Positions 26,654-35,913 are shown, numbered from the stretch's first letter. The stretch is 64,000 nucleotides of DNA from Anaerolineaceae bacterium (GCA_016841445.1 JAENZD010000001.1:682001-746000), one strand, 5' to 3'. Translations and numbers: made by a program. Notes: generated by a model not told the origin, from the sequence alone.

Positions 26654-28093
26654 ATGATGTGGAAAAATTATGTAATGGCAGAAACCATTGAGCATGCTGT
26701 GAATTTAATGGCTGAGTATGGGGAAACAGCAAGGATCATCGCAGGTGGCACAGACTTGATTTTGGAAATCGAACGGGGAACCCGCAAAGGGATTGAAACG
26801 ATCATTGATATCACCAAGATTCCTAGCCTGGATGATATATTTGAGGACCAAAGTGGTGTCATTCACATCGGGCCGCTGGTGACACACAACCATGTTGTAG
26901 GCTCCAAGCTCATGCGAGAGAAGGCGTTTGCGGTTCTACAAGCCTGTTGGGAGGTAGGATCACCCCAAATTCGCAACCGCGGAACTGTTGCAGGTAATTT
27001 AGTGACAGCCTCACCCGCCAACGACACTATCAGCCCTTTGATGGCGATGGATGCAAAAATAAATTTGCTTTCGCCACGAGGAGCCCGTGTTGTGCCGTTA
27101 TCGGACTTTTATTTAGGAGTCCGGAAAACGGTAATGGAACCTGATGAGGTCATCACGGATATCTTTTTTGATGCGCCAGGGGAAAATGTTAAGTCATTTT
27201 TCATCAAGACCGCTCTCAGGCGCGCCCAGGCGATTTCGGTTATAAACATCAGTGTCCTGCTTGAAGTTGTTGATAAAAGGATAATGGATGCCAGGGTAAC
27301 CCTTGGGGCAGTAGCACCAACAATTATTCATGCTGAAGACGCTGAGGTGTTTTTGAGGGGAAAAGACTTGAATGAGGATGTGATTTCCAAGACGGCTGAA
27401 AAGACAGCGGCTGCTGCCAAACCGATTTCAGATATCCGGGGCTCAGCAGACTATCGAAGCTATATGGTTGGCGTGATTGCGAAACGAGCACTTACAGCGA
27501 TCTGCCAGGGCGTTGAAAAAGACCAAATACCGCAGGATCCGGTGCTCCTGATGGGTTCCGGAATCCATGTCGAAAAGCCGAAAGTCCCCTGGAATGGGGA
27601 AGAAATCCAAACCTGGATCAACGGCAAAGAATACCGCTTTAAGACCGGGTTTGAAAAGACACTCTTGAACCTGATCCGGGATGAAGCAGGGTTGCAAGGG
27701 ACAAAAGAGGGATGCGCAGAGGGCGAATGCGGCGCTTGTACTGTTTATTTGGATGGCAGAGCTGTAATGAGCTGTCTCGTACCGGCACCAAGAGCCCACG
27801 GATCCGAGATTATCACCGTGGAAGGTCTTAGCACAGAAGGTCAGATCCACCCTGTTCAGCAATCATTTGTTGATTATGGTGCGATCCAATGTGGATACTG
27901 TACACCCGGTTTTATCATGTCAGCCGCCAAATTACTGGAAGAGCGTCAAACCCCTTCACAGGCAGAAATTCGGCAGGCAATCACCGGTAATCTATGCCGC
28001 TGTACGGGTTACTATAAAATTATCGAAGCAATTGAGAAGGCAAGCCAAACCGTTGCTAACGAAGATGAATACTTAAGCAAAAAGGAGCGATGA
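26654..28093 (+). CDS. molybdenum hydroxylase, fused FAD-[2Fe-2S] subunit (enzyme B)
   Basis: 479 residues. Residues 1-290 are the FAD subunit (IIAGGTDLILEI at 28-39, IRNRGTVAGNLVTASPANDT at 106-125, CO-dehydrogenase flavoprotein C-terminal domain). Residues 305-465 are the [2Fe-2S] subunit with Cys 354, 359, 362, 374 and Cys 413, 416, 448, 450. The two are usually separate proteins, and the fusion order differs from enzyme A, where the iron-sulfur part is joined to the Mo subunit. ACGGAG lies 7 bases before the ATG. It overlaps the Mo subunit gene by one base (TGATGG). Confidence 0.88.
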   Translation: MMWKNYVMAETIEHAVNLMAEYGETARIIAGGTDLILEIERGTRKGIETIIDITKIPSLDDIFEDQSGVIHIGPLVTHNHVVGSKLMREKAFAVLQACWEVGSPQIRNRGTVAGNLVTASPANDTISPLMAMDAKINLLSPRGARVVPLSDFYLGVRKTVMEPDEVITDIFFDAPGENVKSFFIKTALRRAQAISVINISVLLEVVDKRIMDARVTLGAVAPTIIHAEDAEVFLRGKDLNEDVISKTAEKTAAAAKPISDIRGSADYRSYMVGVIAKRALTAICQGVEKDQIPQDPVLLMGSGIHVEKPKVPWNGEEIQTWINGKEYRFKTGFEKTLLNLIRDEAGLQGTKEGCAEGECGACTVYLDGRAVMSCLVPAPRAHGSEIITVEGLSTEGQIHPVQQSFVDYGAIQCGYCTPGFIMSAAKLLEERQTPSQAEIRQAITGNLCRCTGYYKIIEAIEKASQTVANEDEYLSKKER

Positions 28094-30303
28094 TGGCGAC
28101 AATCGGAAAATCAGTCGTTCGTTTGGATGTTGAGGGCAAGGCAACAGGTGCCACCCAGTACCCAGGAGATATCAATCTGCCGGAACAGGCTTATATGAAG
28201 ATCCTGTTTGCGGATCGTCCCCATGCAATAGTCAAATCGATCGATACTTCACAGGCTGAAGCGATGGATGGCGTTTTGGTGGTCCTGACTGCAAAAGATG
28301 TGCCGGTGAACGAATACGGACTCGGTGTACCTGACCAACCCGTTCTGTGTGGGCCGGGTTCAACAAAACCTTACACAGACCGTGTCCGTTTTGTAGGTGA
28401 CCAGGTAGCACTGGTTGTGGCTGATTCGTTGGAAACTGCAGAAAAAGCATTGGATAAGATCAATGTCGAGTATGAGGACCTGCCTGTAATCACATCGGTA
28501 GACGAAGCGTTAGCAGAAAATGCGGTTTTACTGCACCCTGATCTCGGTTCAAATCTGTTTGTACACGATCAAATCATTCATGGTGATGTGGATAAGGCAT
28601 TTGAAGAATGCGATGTCATAATTGAGGATGAGTATCATACACCAATGCAGGAGCATGCCTATCTTCAACCTGAAGCTGGTTTATCGTATATTGATCCTCA
28701 AGGTCGTATCACGGTTGTTGTGGCAGGGCAGTGGACACGTGAAGACCAGGAACAGATTGCACATGCCCTTGACCTGCCGGAGGATCAGATTCGTGTGGTC
28801 TATCCTGCCATAGGTGGTGCTTTTGGTGGCCGGGAGGATATGTCGATCCAAATAGTTCTCGCCCTGGCGGTAATGCGTCTGCATGAACGAGGGGTAGACC
28901 GCCCAGTGAAAATCATCTGGAGCCGGGAGGAATCAATTATTGGGCACCATAAGCGGCATGCCTATACCATCCATGGGAAATGGGGCGCAACAAGGGAAGG
29001 CAAGATACTGGCTGCAGAAGTTGACCTGTATGCAGATGGAGGTGCATATGTTTACACTTCACCCAAGGTGTTGGGGAATGCCATCATTCAATGTACGGGA
29101 CCCTATGAAATCCCAAATGTGCGGGTGAACGGAAATGCAATATATACCAATAATTTACCGGGTGGTGCTTTCAGGGGATTCGGAGGGCCGCAGGGTGCTT
29201 TTGAAACTGAATTACAAATTACAAAATTAGCGCACGCTTTAGGGATAGACCCTGTTGAGTTCCGGATGCGAAATCTGATCAATGATAATTCAATAATGTC
29301 TGTAAATACAAAACCACCGAAAGGTGTAACGATCAAACCAGTGTTGGAAGCGTGTGCAGAGCATGCTGGCTGGGAAAACGCAGCCAGCGGATGGCAATCA
29401 CCGCCCGTCATGAAAGCAAATGGTGGTGTCAAGCGGGGCAGGGGTATTGCCTGTGCTTTTAAGAATATCGGTTTTTCTTACGGGTACCGTGAAAATTGTT
29501 GGGCTAAAATCGAACTTCATGGCAAATCAGAAATTGAGCGGGCGGTCTTGTATCATGCCGGCGCAGATGTAGGCCAGGGGGCACATTCCGCCTTTAGACA
29601 ATTTGCTGCCGAGGCACTTGACATTCCACTGGAGAGGATTGAAACGGTCCTGTCAGATACTGCATTCACAGCAAACGCTGGCAGTTCTTCGGCTTCCCGT
29701 ATGACCTTCATGGCAGGCAATTCGATTATTGGCGCAGCTAACGCTGCACTTATAAAATGGCAGGCAGAGGAACGCCCGGCTATTGCTGAACACACCTATT
29801 ATACACCGCCCACTTCAGCTTTGGATCCAGAAACAGGGGAGTGCTATCCGAATATTTCTTACGGGTATGTTGCAGAGGCGGTGGAGCTTGAAGTTGATAC
29901 TGAAACCGGAGACATCCAGCTTCTGAAGGTCATTTGCGCAAATGATGTTGGGAAAGCTATCAATCCCATGCAGGTTGAAGGGCAGATTGAAGGTGCTATT
30001 GTTCAGGCTGTGGGATATGTCCTGATGGAAAATTTCATCCAGGAGGACGGGTATGTGAAAACAAGCATGATGTCCAACTACCTGATCCCAACCGTTCTGG
30101 ATATTCCTTTGAAAGTTGAATCTTTGATCCTTGAACTGGCTGACCCGCTTGGACCTTTCGGAGCCCGTGGTATGGCTGAAATGCCTTACCTGCCGCTAGC
30201 ACCAGCAATCATGCATGCTCTATTTGACGCAACGGGTGTTTGGTTCAACGATTTCCCGCTGACACCGGAGCGTGTGCTGAGAGGGCTTGGAAAAATTAAG
30301 TGA
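28093..30303 (+). CDS. molybdenum hydroxylase, molybdopterin-binding subunit (enzyme B)
   Basis: 736 residues from the second ATG (28093), 5 bases behind AAAGGAG. Xanthine dehydrogenase-type large domain: IGGAFGGREDMSIQ, GGAFRGFGGPQGAFETE, DVGQGAHSAFRQFAAEAL (the canonical GQG Gln is kept, unlike enzyme A) and GPFGARGMAEMPY with the catalytic Glu. GSSSASRMTFM near 560 matches the region before the Moco-binding loops. It partners with the FAD-[2Fe-2S] fusion just upstream. Substrate unknown; the SDMH context favours purines or similar N-heterocycles. Confidence 0.88.
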   Translation: MATIGKSVVRLDVEGKATGATQYPGDINLPEQAYMKILFADRPHAIVKSIDTSQAEAMDGVLVVLTAKDVPVNEYGLGVPDQPVLCGPGSTKPYTDRVRFVGDQVALVVADSLETAEKALDKINVEYEDLPVITSVDEALAENAVLLHPDLGSNLFVHDQIIHGDVDKAFEECDVIIEDEYHTPMQEHAYLQPEAGLSYIDPQGRITVVVAGQWTREDQEQIAHALDLPEDQIRVVYPAIGGAFGGREDMSIQIVLALAVMRLHERGVDRPVKIIWSREESIIGHHKRHAYTIHGKWGATREGKILAAEVDLYADGGAYVYTSPKVLGNAIIQCTGPYEIPNVRVNGNAIYTNNLPGGAFRGFGGPQGAFETELQITKLAHALGIDPVEFRMRNLINDNSIMSVNTKPPKGVTIKPVLEACAEHAGWENAASGWQSPPVMKANGGVKRGRGIACAFKNIGFSYGYRENCWAKIELHGKSEIERAVLYHAGADVGQGAHSAFRQFAAEALDIPLERIETVLSDTAFTANAGSSSASRMTFMAGNSIIGAANAALIKWQAEERPAIAEHTYYTPPTSALDPETGECYPNISYGYVAEAVELEVDTETGDIQLLKVICANDVGKAINPMQVEGQIEGAIVQAVGYVLMENFIQEDGYVKTSMMSNYLIPTVLDIPLKVESLILELADPLGPFGARGMAEMPYLPLAPAIMHALFDATGVWFNDFPLTPERVLRGLGKIK

Positions 30304-31112
30304 GACCTTATGTGCTGATTTGGGGAGGGGGCGATCTTGCCAGCGGTGTTGCCTTACGTTTATACCGGGTTAGTATTTCCCTGCTGGTCATTGAGACCCC
30401 GCAGCCTTTAGCTGTTCGGCTTTCCGTTTCTTTCGCACAGGCTGTGTATGATGGTTTGACTGAAATTGAGGGGATCAAAGTTCAACGTATTGAACACTTT
30501 GCTGCGTCTGTTGGCGTTTGGGAAAAAGGTGCGATTCCAGTGTTGGTTGACCCGAATTTAGCCCAAAGCCAGGATCAAAAACCACTGGTTTTGGTTGATG
30601 CTCGAATGCGGAAACGGTTTGAGCCTCTGGACCTTGGGTTTGCTGATCTGGTGATTGGATTAGGTCCAGGTTTCACTGCTGGTAAAAATTGTGACGCAGC
30701 GGTGGAGACGAACCGCGGCCACTTTTTAGGGCGTGTTTATTGGACGGGCAGTCCTGAGCCGGATACAGGGATCCCGGGGCAGGTTCAAGCATATGCAAAA
30801 GAACGTGTGCTGCATGCACCCCAGGCAGGCGTTGTAGAAAATCACGTCAAGATTGGGAAACTGGTAAAGAAAGGTGATGTTATCTTAACGGTGGCTGATG
30901 AGGAAGTGATATCACCCTTCGACGGTGTCGTCCGAGGCTTGATCCATGAGGGGATTGACGTTAAACAGGGGATGAAGGTGGGGGATGTTGATCCTCGCCC
31001 AGAGCCATTTCGATGTTGGACTGCGTCTGAGAAGTCGCTGGCGATTGGCGGGGGTGTTCTTGAAGCGATTCTGGCAAAAGCGTCTATTCGGAACAACCTC
31101 TGGGGGGAATAG
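30300..31112 (+). CDS. yqeB: selenium-dependent molybdenum cofactor protein YqeB (EF2563 family)
   Basis: 270 residues from GTG at 30300, overlapping the hydroxylase stop by 4 bases. The start VLIWGGGDLASGVALRLYRV is the signature of the YqeB/EF2563 family. VLVDARMRKR, GLGPGFTAGKNCDAAVETNRGH and the C-terminal lipoyl-like fold (GKLVKKGDVILTVADEEV) also agree. Comparative genomics (Haft and Self) linked this family, with SsnA and orphan SelD, to molybdenum hydroxylases with a labile selenium ligand. Its biochemical step is not settled. It sits directly behind enzyme B and 5 bases before yqeC-mocA. Confidence 0.9.
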   Translation: MRPYVLIWGGGDLASGVALRLYRVSISLLVIETPQPLAVRLSVSFAQAVYDGLTEIEGIKVQRIEHFAASVGVWEKGAIPVLVDPNLAQSQDQKPLVLVDARMRKRFEPLDLGFADLVIGLGPGFTAGKNCDAAVETNRGHFLGRVYWTGSPEPDTGIPGQVQAYAKERVLHAPQAGVVENHVKIGKLVKKGDVILTVADEEVISPFDGVVRGLIHEGIDVKQGMKVGDVDPRPEPFRCWTASEKSLAIGGGVLEAILAKASIRNNLWGE

Positions 31113-31117
31113 GTTTC

Positions 31118-32461
31118 GTGATCCTAACCGCTGCCTTGAGACTAAAACCCGGGGATCTGATTGCTTTTGCCGGGGCAGGTGGAAAAACGAGTGCTATGTT
31201 TGCGCTGGCGCAAGAGCTTGAAAAACCAGTCATACTGTCAACGACCACCCATATGGGCGCGTGGCAGGCGGCTTTAGCTGACTCTCATCTCATCATCCAT
31301 GAACCTCGTGACCTGAAACTTCTGCAGATCAATGATAAAGGCACAATCCTATTGACCGGTCCGGCTGGTGGAGATGACAGGCTGTCTGGATTGGATGAAA
31401 TTCTGATGGACGAACTGGGTGATTTTTGTCAGCAGCGTGGTCTGACACTGCTAGTGGAGGCGGATGGCGCACGCCAGAGACCATTGAAAGCCCCTGCAGA
31501 ATATGAACCTGTAATTCCCGGTTTTGTAACTAAGGTTGTCGTTCTGGCAGGCTTATCTGGATTGGATAAACCGTTAATAGATGATTTTGTTCACCGGCCT
31601 GACCGTTTTTCGGAAGTGTGCGGGCTGCCTGTCGGTAACAGGATCGGGGTCGATGATCTTCTTGGCGTATTGTCTTCTGAAAAGGGTGGATTAAAAAATA
31701 TCCCGGATGGAGCGATAAAGCTGTTGTTTCTCAACCAGTCAGATGATCCAATTTTGGCTGCAAAAGGGAACAAGCTCGCAAATAAGCTTCTTAACCATTA
31801 TGACCGAGTTTTGATAGGTTCGCTGCACCGTCCTGGGCAGGAAGGTGTAATTTTTGGCGTACACACACAAACCGCTGGCGTTATCTTAGCCGCTGGGGGA
31901 AGTGAAAGATACGGCGAATCCAAACAGCTTTTGGATTGGGATGGGATGCCTTTTATCGTCAGGGTTGTACAGGCAGCATTCCAGGCCGGCCTGGACCCAA
32001 TTACGGTCATCACAGGTGCAGAACATGAAAAAATCAAGCTTGCACTGCGTGATTTCCCTGTTCGGATTATTTTCAATCCTGATTGGAAAGAAGGACAGTC
32101 AAAATCAGTGATAAAGGGAATTCAGACTTTACCAGAACGTTGTGACAATGTGGTTTTCTTGTTGAGTGACCAACCCCAGGTTTCACCCTTATTGATTCGG
32201 GCACTGATTGAATCCCGGGCACAAAAGCACTCGATTGTCACTGTGCCAATGGCTGGCGGCAAACGTGCGAACCCTGTTCTATTTGGAAGTGAAGCTTTTG
32301 AGATCTTGAAAACCGTCACAGGAGACCAGGGCGGCCGGGCGGTATTTAATCAATTTAAGGTTGAGTGGCTGCCGTGGGTCGACTCCCGAATCCAGATGGA
32401 TGTGGATGAACCAGGGGATGAAAAGGCCTTATTTCAAGCTTACTTCGTGAAAAAAGATTGA
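31118..32461 (+). CDS. YqeC-MocA fusion: SDMH accessory protein plus Moco cytidylyltransferase
   Basis: 447 residues from GTG at 31118. Residues 1-240 are YqeC: FAGAGGKTSAMFAL is a P-loop-like motif (17-30), then LSTTTHMG and LVEADGARQRPLKAP. Residues 252-447 are a MocA/MobA-like nucleotidyltransferase: GVILAAGGSERYGESKQLLDW, VFLLSDQPQVSP with the metal-binding Asp, and GDQGGRAVF. MocA makes molybdopterin cytosine dinucleotide, the cofactor form used by xanthine dehydrogenase-family enzymes in bacteria. Fusion of the two supports a joint role in maturing the hydroxylases encoded upstream. Last gene of the long operon. Confidence 0.88.
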   Translation: MILTAALRLKPGDLIAFAGAGGKTSAMFALAQELEKPVILSTTTHMGAWQAALADSHLIIHEPRDLKLLQINDKGTILLTGPAGGDDRLSGLDEILMDELGDFCQQRGLTLLVEADGARQRPLKAPAEYEPVIPGFVTKVVVLAGLSGLDKPLIDDFVHRPDRFSEVCGLPVGNRIGVDDLLGVLSSEKGGLKNIPDGAIKLLFLNQSDDPILAAKGNKLANKLLNHYDRVLIGSLHRPGQEGVIFGVHTQTAGVILAAGGSERYGESKQLLDWDGMPFIVRVVQAAFQAGLDPITVITGAEHEKIKLALRDFPVRIIFNPDWKEGQSKSVIKGIQTLPERCDNVVFLLSDQPQVSPLLIRALIESRAQKHSIVTVPMAGGKRANPVLFGSEAFEILKTVTGDQGGRAVFNQFKVEWLPWVDSRIQMDVDEPGDEKALFQAYFVKKD

Positions 32462-32593
32462 TAGAGCAGTTTTCTAAAAGGCTACCCCACGCTACACGTT
32501 TTACTAATTAACCAGCAATACCTTAAGTCTGGCATACCCGGAAGAAAACGGGTTGCAGATGAATATATTTTTTTTCGAAATATGTCTCCGGGT

Positions 32594-33745
32594 CTATTTT
32601 TCCTGAAATATTATAATTGAATTTTCAAGAAGGATCATACCTCCAGGGTCCTCTCCTACAGGTAAATCAGGAGCCAATGGAAAGGTCTTGCCCGGGATCC
32701 ACCAGCAGCCGCTGGTGACATGTAATGAGGAACCATCCTGCAGTGTGAACACGTATTGAATGGTTGTTTTCCCGTAAGTCGGCGCGCCGATCAGGGTAGC
32801 TCGACCGTTATTAGATAAAGCACCTGCGATGATCTCTGCCGCGCTGGCGGTATATCCGTTTGTCCAGATCACGATGGGTAAGTCTGAAAAGAGTCCACGC
32901 TCCTCTACTGCGAAAACAACCACATTTTCACCTTTGAACTGCCTGTGAATGATCTCGCCTTCTGAAAGAAACAACTTGGTGATTTCAATACCGCTTTCAA
33001 CCAACCCGCCACCATTATCCCTGAGGTCAAGGATAAAAGCATTGGCACCAAGTTCGATCATCTTATTGATCCCGGTCACCATCTCATCTGTTGTTGTCTC
33101 TGCGATCCTGTTGACCTGCACCAAGCCAATAGATGGGGCATCCGGCACCAGGTTCCAGGAAACGGAAGGCAGGTTAATGACTTTTCGTTCGATGGTGTAG
33201 GTCAGTCTCTCACCATTACGCATTACTTCGATTTCAATTATTTCATCCAAAGGACCACGAAGTTGGGCAATGATAGAAACCTCGTCATTTTCATCTGTTA
33301 CAATCAGGTTACCCACTCGAACCAGACGATCACCATCCTGTAGCCCCGCATATTTTGCTGGAGAATCGGGCAGCGGGTAAATCCGCCATTGGGCATCAAG
33401 ATCACGTTCCAACCTCAGCCCAATCCCTCCAAAACTGCCTGTGAGCTCATCGGCCTGGACTTCTGCTTCTGCTGGTTCTACGAAAAAGGTATAAGGGTCT
33501 TTCACGGTTTCAAGCATTCCACGGATCATCCCGTATTCCAGTTTATCCTCCTGAGGGAGGTTGTGGATGGCGTTTTCAACCAGAATATCCCTTGCTTCGT
33601 GTAAAAGACTGAATTCGCCCTGGTTTCTATTGATCAGGGAATACCCCAGGTAACCCAAACCCATCGCAAGGCCGACGATCAGGACTTGCAGAGTGAGAAG
33701 GATCCAATGATTCTTAATAAAAGACCGCATTTTGGAGAAAATCAT
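32594..33745 (-). CDS. S41 family C-terminal processing peptidase
   Basis: 383 residues. One N-terminal membrane anchor lies at about 15-35 (WILLTLQVLIVGLAMGLGYL), with the rest outside the cytoplasm. A PDZ domain lies around 95-185 (SFGGIGLRLE, PAKYAGLQDGDRLVRVGN). The protease domain has LDLRDNGGG, the nucleophile Ser in NGYTASAAEIIAGAL and the general-base Lys in APTYGKTTIQ. Members cut proteins at the C-terminus or degrade tagged exported proteins. An ATG five codons in is an alternative start. It is divergent from glmS. Confidence 0.9.
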   Translation of the reverse strand: MIFSKMRSFIKNHWILLTLQVLIVGLAMGLGYLGYSLINRNQGEFSLLHEARDILVENAIHNLPQEDKLEYGMIRGMLETVKDPYTFFVEPAEAEVQADELTGSFGGIGLRLERDLDAQWRIYPLPDSPAKYAGLQDGDRLVRVGNLIVTDENDEVSIIAQLRGPLDEIIEIEVMRNGERLTYTIERKVINLPSVSWNLVPDAPSIGLVQVNRIAETTTDEMVTGINKMIELGANAFILDLRDNGGGLVESGIEITKLFLSEGEIIHRQFKGENVVVFAVEERGLFSDLPIVIWTNGYTASAAEIIAGALSNNGRATLIGAPTYGKTTIQYVFTLQDGSSLHVTSGCWWIPGKTFPLAPDLPVGEDPGGMILLENSIIIFQEK

Positions 33746-33842
33746 CCTTGCACCTGCTTAAAACAGCAAATAGAGTATAATAATTCCATCTTATTATACT
33801 TGTTGGTAATAAGGCAATGATTACTCAGTGACATGATGGGAT

Positions 33843-34037
33843 AAAAGCGCCTGGCCCGGTCAGAATGACGGGTGACGAGGATGGAGGTTCCCTGGTGCGG
33901 ACCAGGGTTAACTGAAGGAACTTCAGGAAAATCGAAAGATCGGCGGATGCCTCCCGCTGCAAGAGCAGTTGTCTTCCCAAGTTTGACACAAATGATTCCT
34001 GTCCATCGTGGCCTCGAAAAAGGGCATTCTTTTGGAC
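33843..34037 (+). ncRNA. glmS ribozyme: glmS ribozyme/riboswitch
   Basis: The 5' core reads AAAAGCGCC, with predicted self-cleavage between A33846 and G33847. Then come P1 (CCCGGTCA/TGACGGG), the highly conserved TGACGAGGATGGAGG, and ATCGAAAGATCGGCGGATGC followed by CTCCCG (33931-33955 region), as in Bacillus and Thermoanaerobacter glmS ribozymes. P3 is CTGC/GCAG. GlcN6P acts as a cofactor that triggers cleavage and loss of glmS mRNA. Two extra hairpins (CCCTGGT/ACCAGGG and CTGAAG/CTTCAG) sit between GGAGG and ATCGA, where model ribozymes have almost nothing. The 3' end is approximate. Confidence 0.93.
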
Positions 34038-34071
34038 GCCTGTACTGTTCAATATCTCAGGAGGTATGACT

Positions 34072-35913
34072 ATGTGCGGCATTGTTGGCTATATTGGTGA
34101 TCGCGATTCGACACCCATCATCTTGAATGGGTTAAAACGACTGGAATACAGGGGCTATGATTCGGCTGGTGTGGCAGTGCTCGATAATGGTTCTATTGAA
34201 ATCCGTCGAGATGCCGGAAAATTGAGCCACCTGGAGGCTTTGGTCAATGATACGCCCCTTCACGGCAAGATTGGCATCGGGCATACTCGTTGGGCTACCC
34301 ACGGCGAACCGAATATCCGCAATGCACATCCTCATATCGGCTCAACCGGAGAATTTGTTGTTGTCCATAATGGAATCGTTGAAAATTACCTTGAACTGCG
34401 AGAGGAGCTGGTGGCAGAGGGTACGGTTTTCAAGTCCGAGACTGATACGGAGACGATCGTACACCTGGTGGAAAAATTCTATGCCAGTGGGAGCAATTTA
34501 GAAGAAGCCGTGCGCCAGACCCTCAGTCATATCAGAGGCGCACACGGGATTGTTGTGATGTCCTCCCGTGAACCGGATAAGATCGTAGCCGCCAGGGTGG
34601 GGAATGCCGGGGGTGTGGTGATCGGTTTAGGTAAAGGCGAAAACTTTGTAGCTTCCGACCTGCCTGCGATCCTGGAGCACACACGCAAGGCAATCTTCCT
34701 TGAATCACACCAGATGGCTGTGATCACAAAAGATGATGTGCGGTTGATGGATATCAAGGGGACCCCGATTGCTTTCACGGTTCAAAAAATTGCCTGGGAT
34801 CCGGTCGCAGCAGAAAAAGGTGAATATCGTCACTTCATGCAGAAAGAAATCCATGAACAGGTGCGCTCGCTGACGGATACCCTGGCGGGACGTGTTGATT
34901 TTGACAAGGGGCGCGTGGTTTTACATGAATTAAAGCTGGATGTTGAAAGAGCAAAAAAGATCAAGCGGATCATCATCACCGCTTGCGGTACAGCCGGGCA
35001 TGCCGGGATGGTTGGCAAGATCTTGCTTGAGCGGATCGCCAGGATCCCAACAGAAGTCGCAATCGCATCTGAATTCCGCTATGCCGATCCCCTCTTAGAC
35101 GAGGATACAGTTGTTTTGGCGATCAGCCAGTCGGGTGAGACAGCGGACACTTTAGCAGCGATGGAAGAGGGACGCTCAAAGGGTGCCATGCTCTGGTCAA
35201 ACGTCAATGCAATTGGTTCTCAAGCGATGCGCATCGCTGATGGCTGCATTTCAATGCAGGTGGGGCCGGAGATCGGTGTTGCCTCCACCAAGGCTTTTAC
35301 AGCGCCTTTATTGGATATGTACCTGTTAGCAGTTTACCTTGCTGATTTGAGTGGGACGATATCGCCTGAAAAACGTTTTGAATTGGTGAGTGACCTGGCC
35401 GGGATTCCATCACTGGTTGGACAATGTTTGGATAGAGAACCAGATGTGCTCCGGTTAGCGCAGAAATTCAAGAATATGAACCATATGCTTTACCTCGGCA
35501 GAGGCATCAATATGCCGATTGCTTATGAAGGCGCATTGAAGTTAAAAGAAATTTCGTATATCCATGCGGAAGGTTACCCGGCGGGGGAGATGAAGCATGG
35601 ACCGATCGCGTTGATCGATCGAAACATGCCGGTGGTAGCACTTGCGCCAAAAGACCCCTGGTATGACAAGATGATCAGCCAGATTGAGCAGGCTATGGCG
35701 CGCGGCGGGGAGGTGATCGCGGTGGCAACCGATGGCGACACGCTGATCCCTGATCTGACGGATAACATATTCTGGGTACCTGAAACACCATGGATGCTAA
35801 GCCCGGTCATCACAAGTATCCCTCTCCAGCTATTTGCTTACCATATCGCTTCATTGTTAGGATTAGATGTTGACCAACCTCGCAACCTGGCGAAGAGCGT
35901 GACGGTGGAATAA
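34072..35913 (+). CDS. glmS: glutamine-fructose-6-phosphate aminotransferase (isomerizing)
   Basis: 613 residues from the ATG at 34072, not the ATG two codons earlier: TCAGGAGG is 7 bases before 34072 but only one before 34066, and removal of Met must expose the catalytic Cys of MCGIVGYIG. The class II glutaminase domain (HTRWATHGEPNIRNAHPH, VVHNGIVENY) is followed by two SIS domains (GTAGHAGMVGK, AISQSGETADTLAA, EIGVASTKAFT, HGPIALI) and the C-terminal LAKSVTVE. It makes glucosamine-6-phosphate for cell-wall sugars and is controlled by the ribozyme in its leader. Confidence 0.97.
   Translation: MCGIVGYIGDRDSTPIILNGLKRLEYRGYDSAGVAVLDNGSIEIRRDAGKLSHLEALVNDTPLHGKIGIGHTRWATHGEPNIRNAHPHIGSTGEFVVVHNGIVENYLELREELVAEGTVFKSETDTETIVHLVEKFYASGSNLEEAVRQTLSHIRGAHGIVVMSSREPDKIVAARVGNAGGVVIGLGKGENFVASDLPAILEHTRKAIFLESHQMAVITKDDVRLMDIKGTPIAFTVQKIAWDPVAAEKGEYRHFMQKEIHEQVRSLTDTLAGRVDFDKGRVVLHELKLDVERAKKIKRIIITACGTAGHAGMVGKILLERIARIPTEVAIASEFRYADPLLDEDTVVLAISQSGETADTLAAMEEGRSKGAMLWSNVNAIGSQAMRIADGCISMQVGPEIGVASTKAFTAPLLDMYLLAVYLADLSGTISPEKRFELVSDLAGIPSLVGQCLDREPDVLRLAQKFKNMNHMLYLGRGINMPIAYEGALKLKEISYIHAEGYPAGEMKHGPIALIDRNMPVVALAPKDPWYDKMISQIEQAMARGGEVIAVATDGDTLIPDLTDNIFWVPETPWMLSPVITSIPLQLFAYHIASLLGLDVDQPRNLAKSVTVE

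Noticed and set aside
32531-32575. Terminator between yqeC-mocA and the S41 peptidase gene
   Set aside because: Only a 5-bp ACCCG/CGGGT stem, with the T-run about 13 bases away; not convincing.
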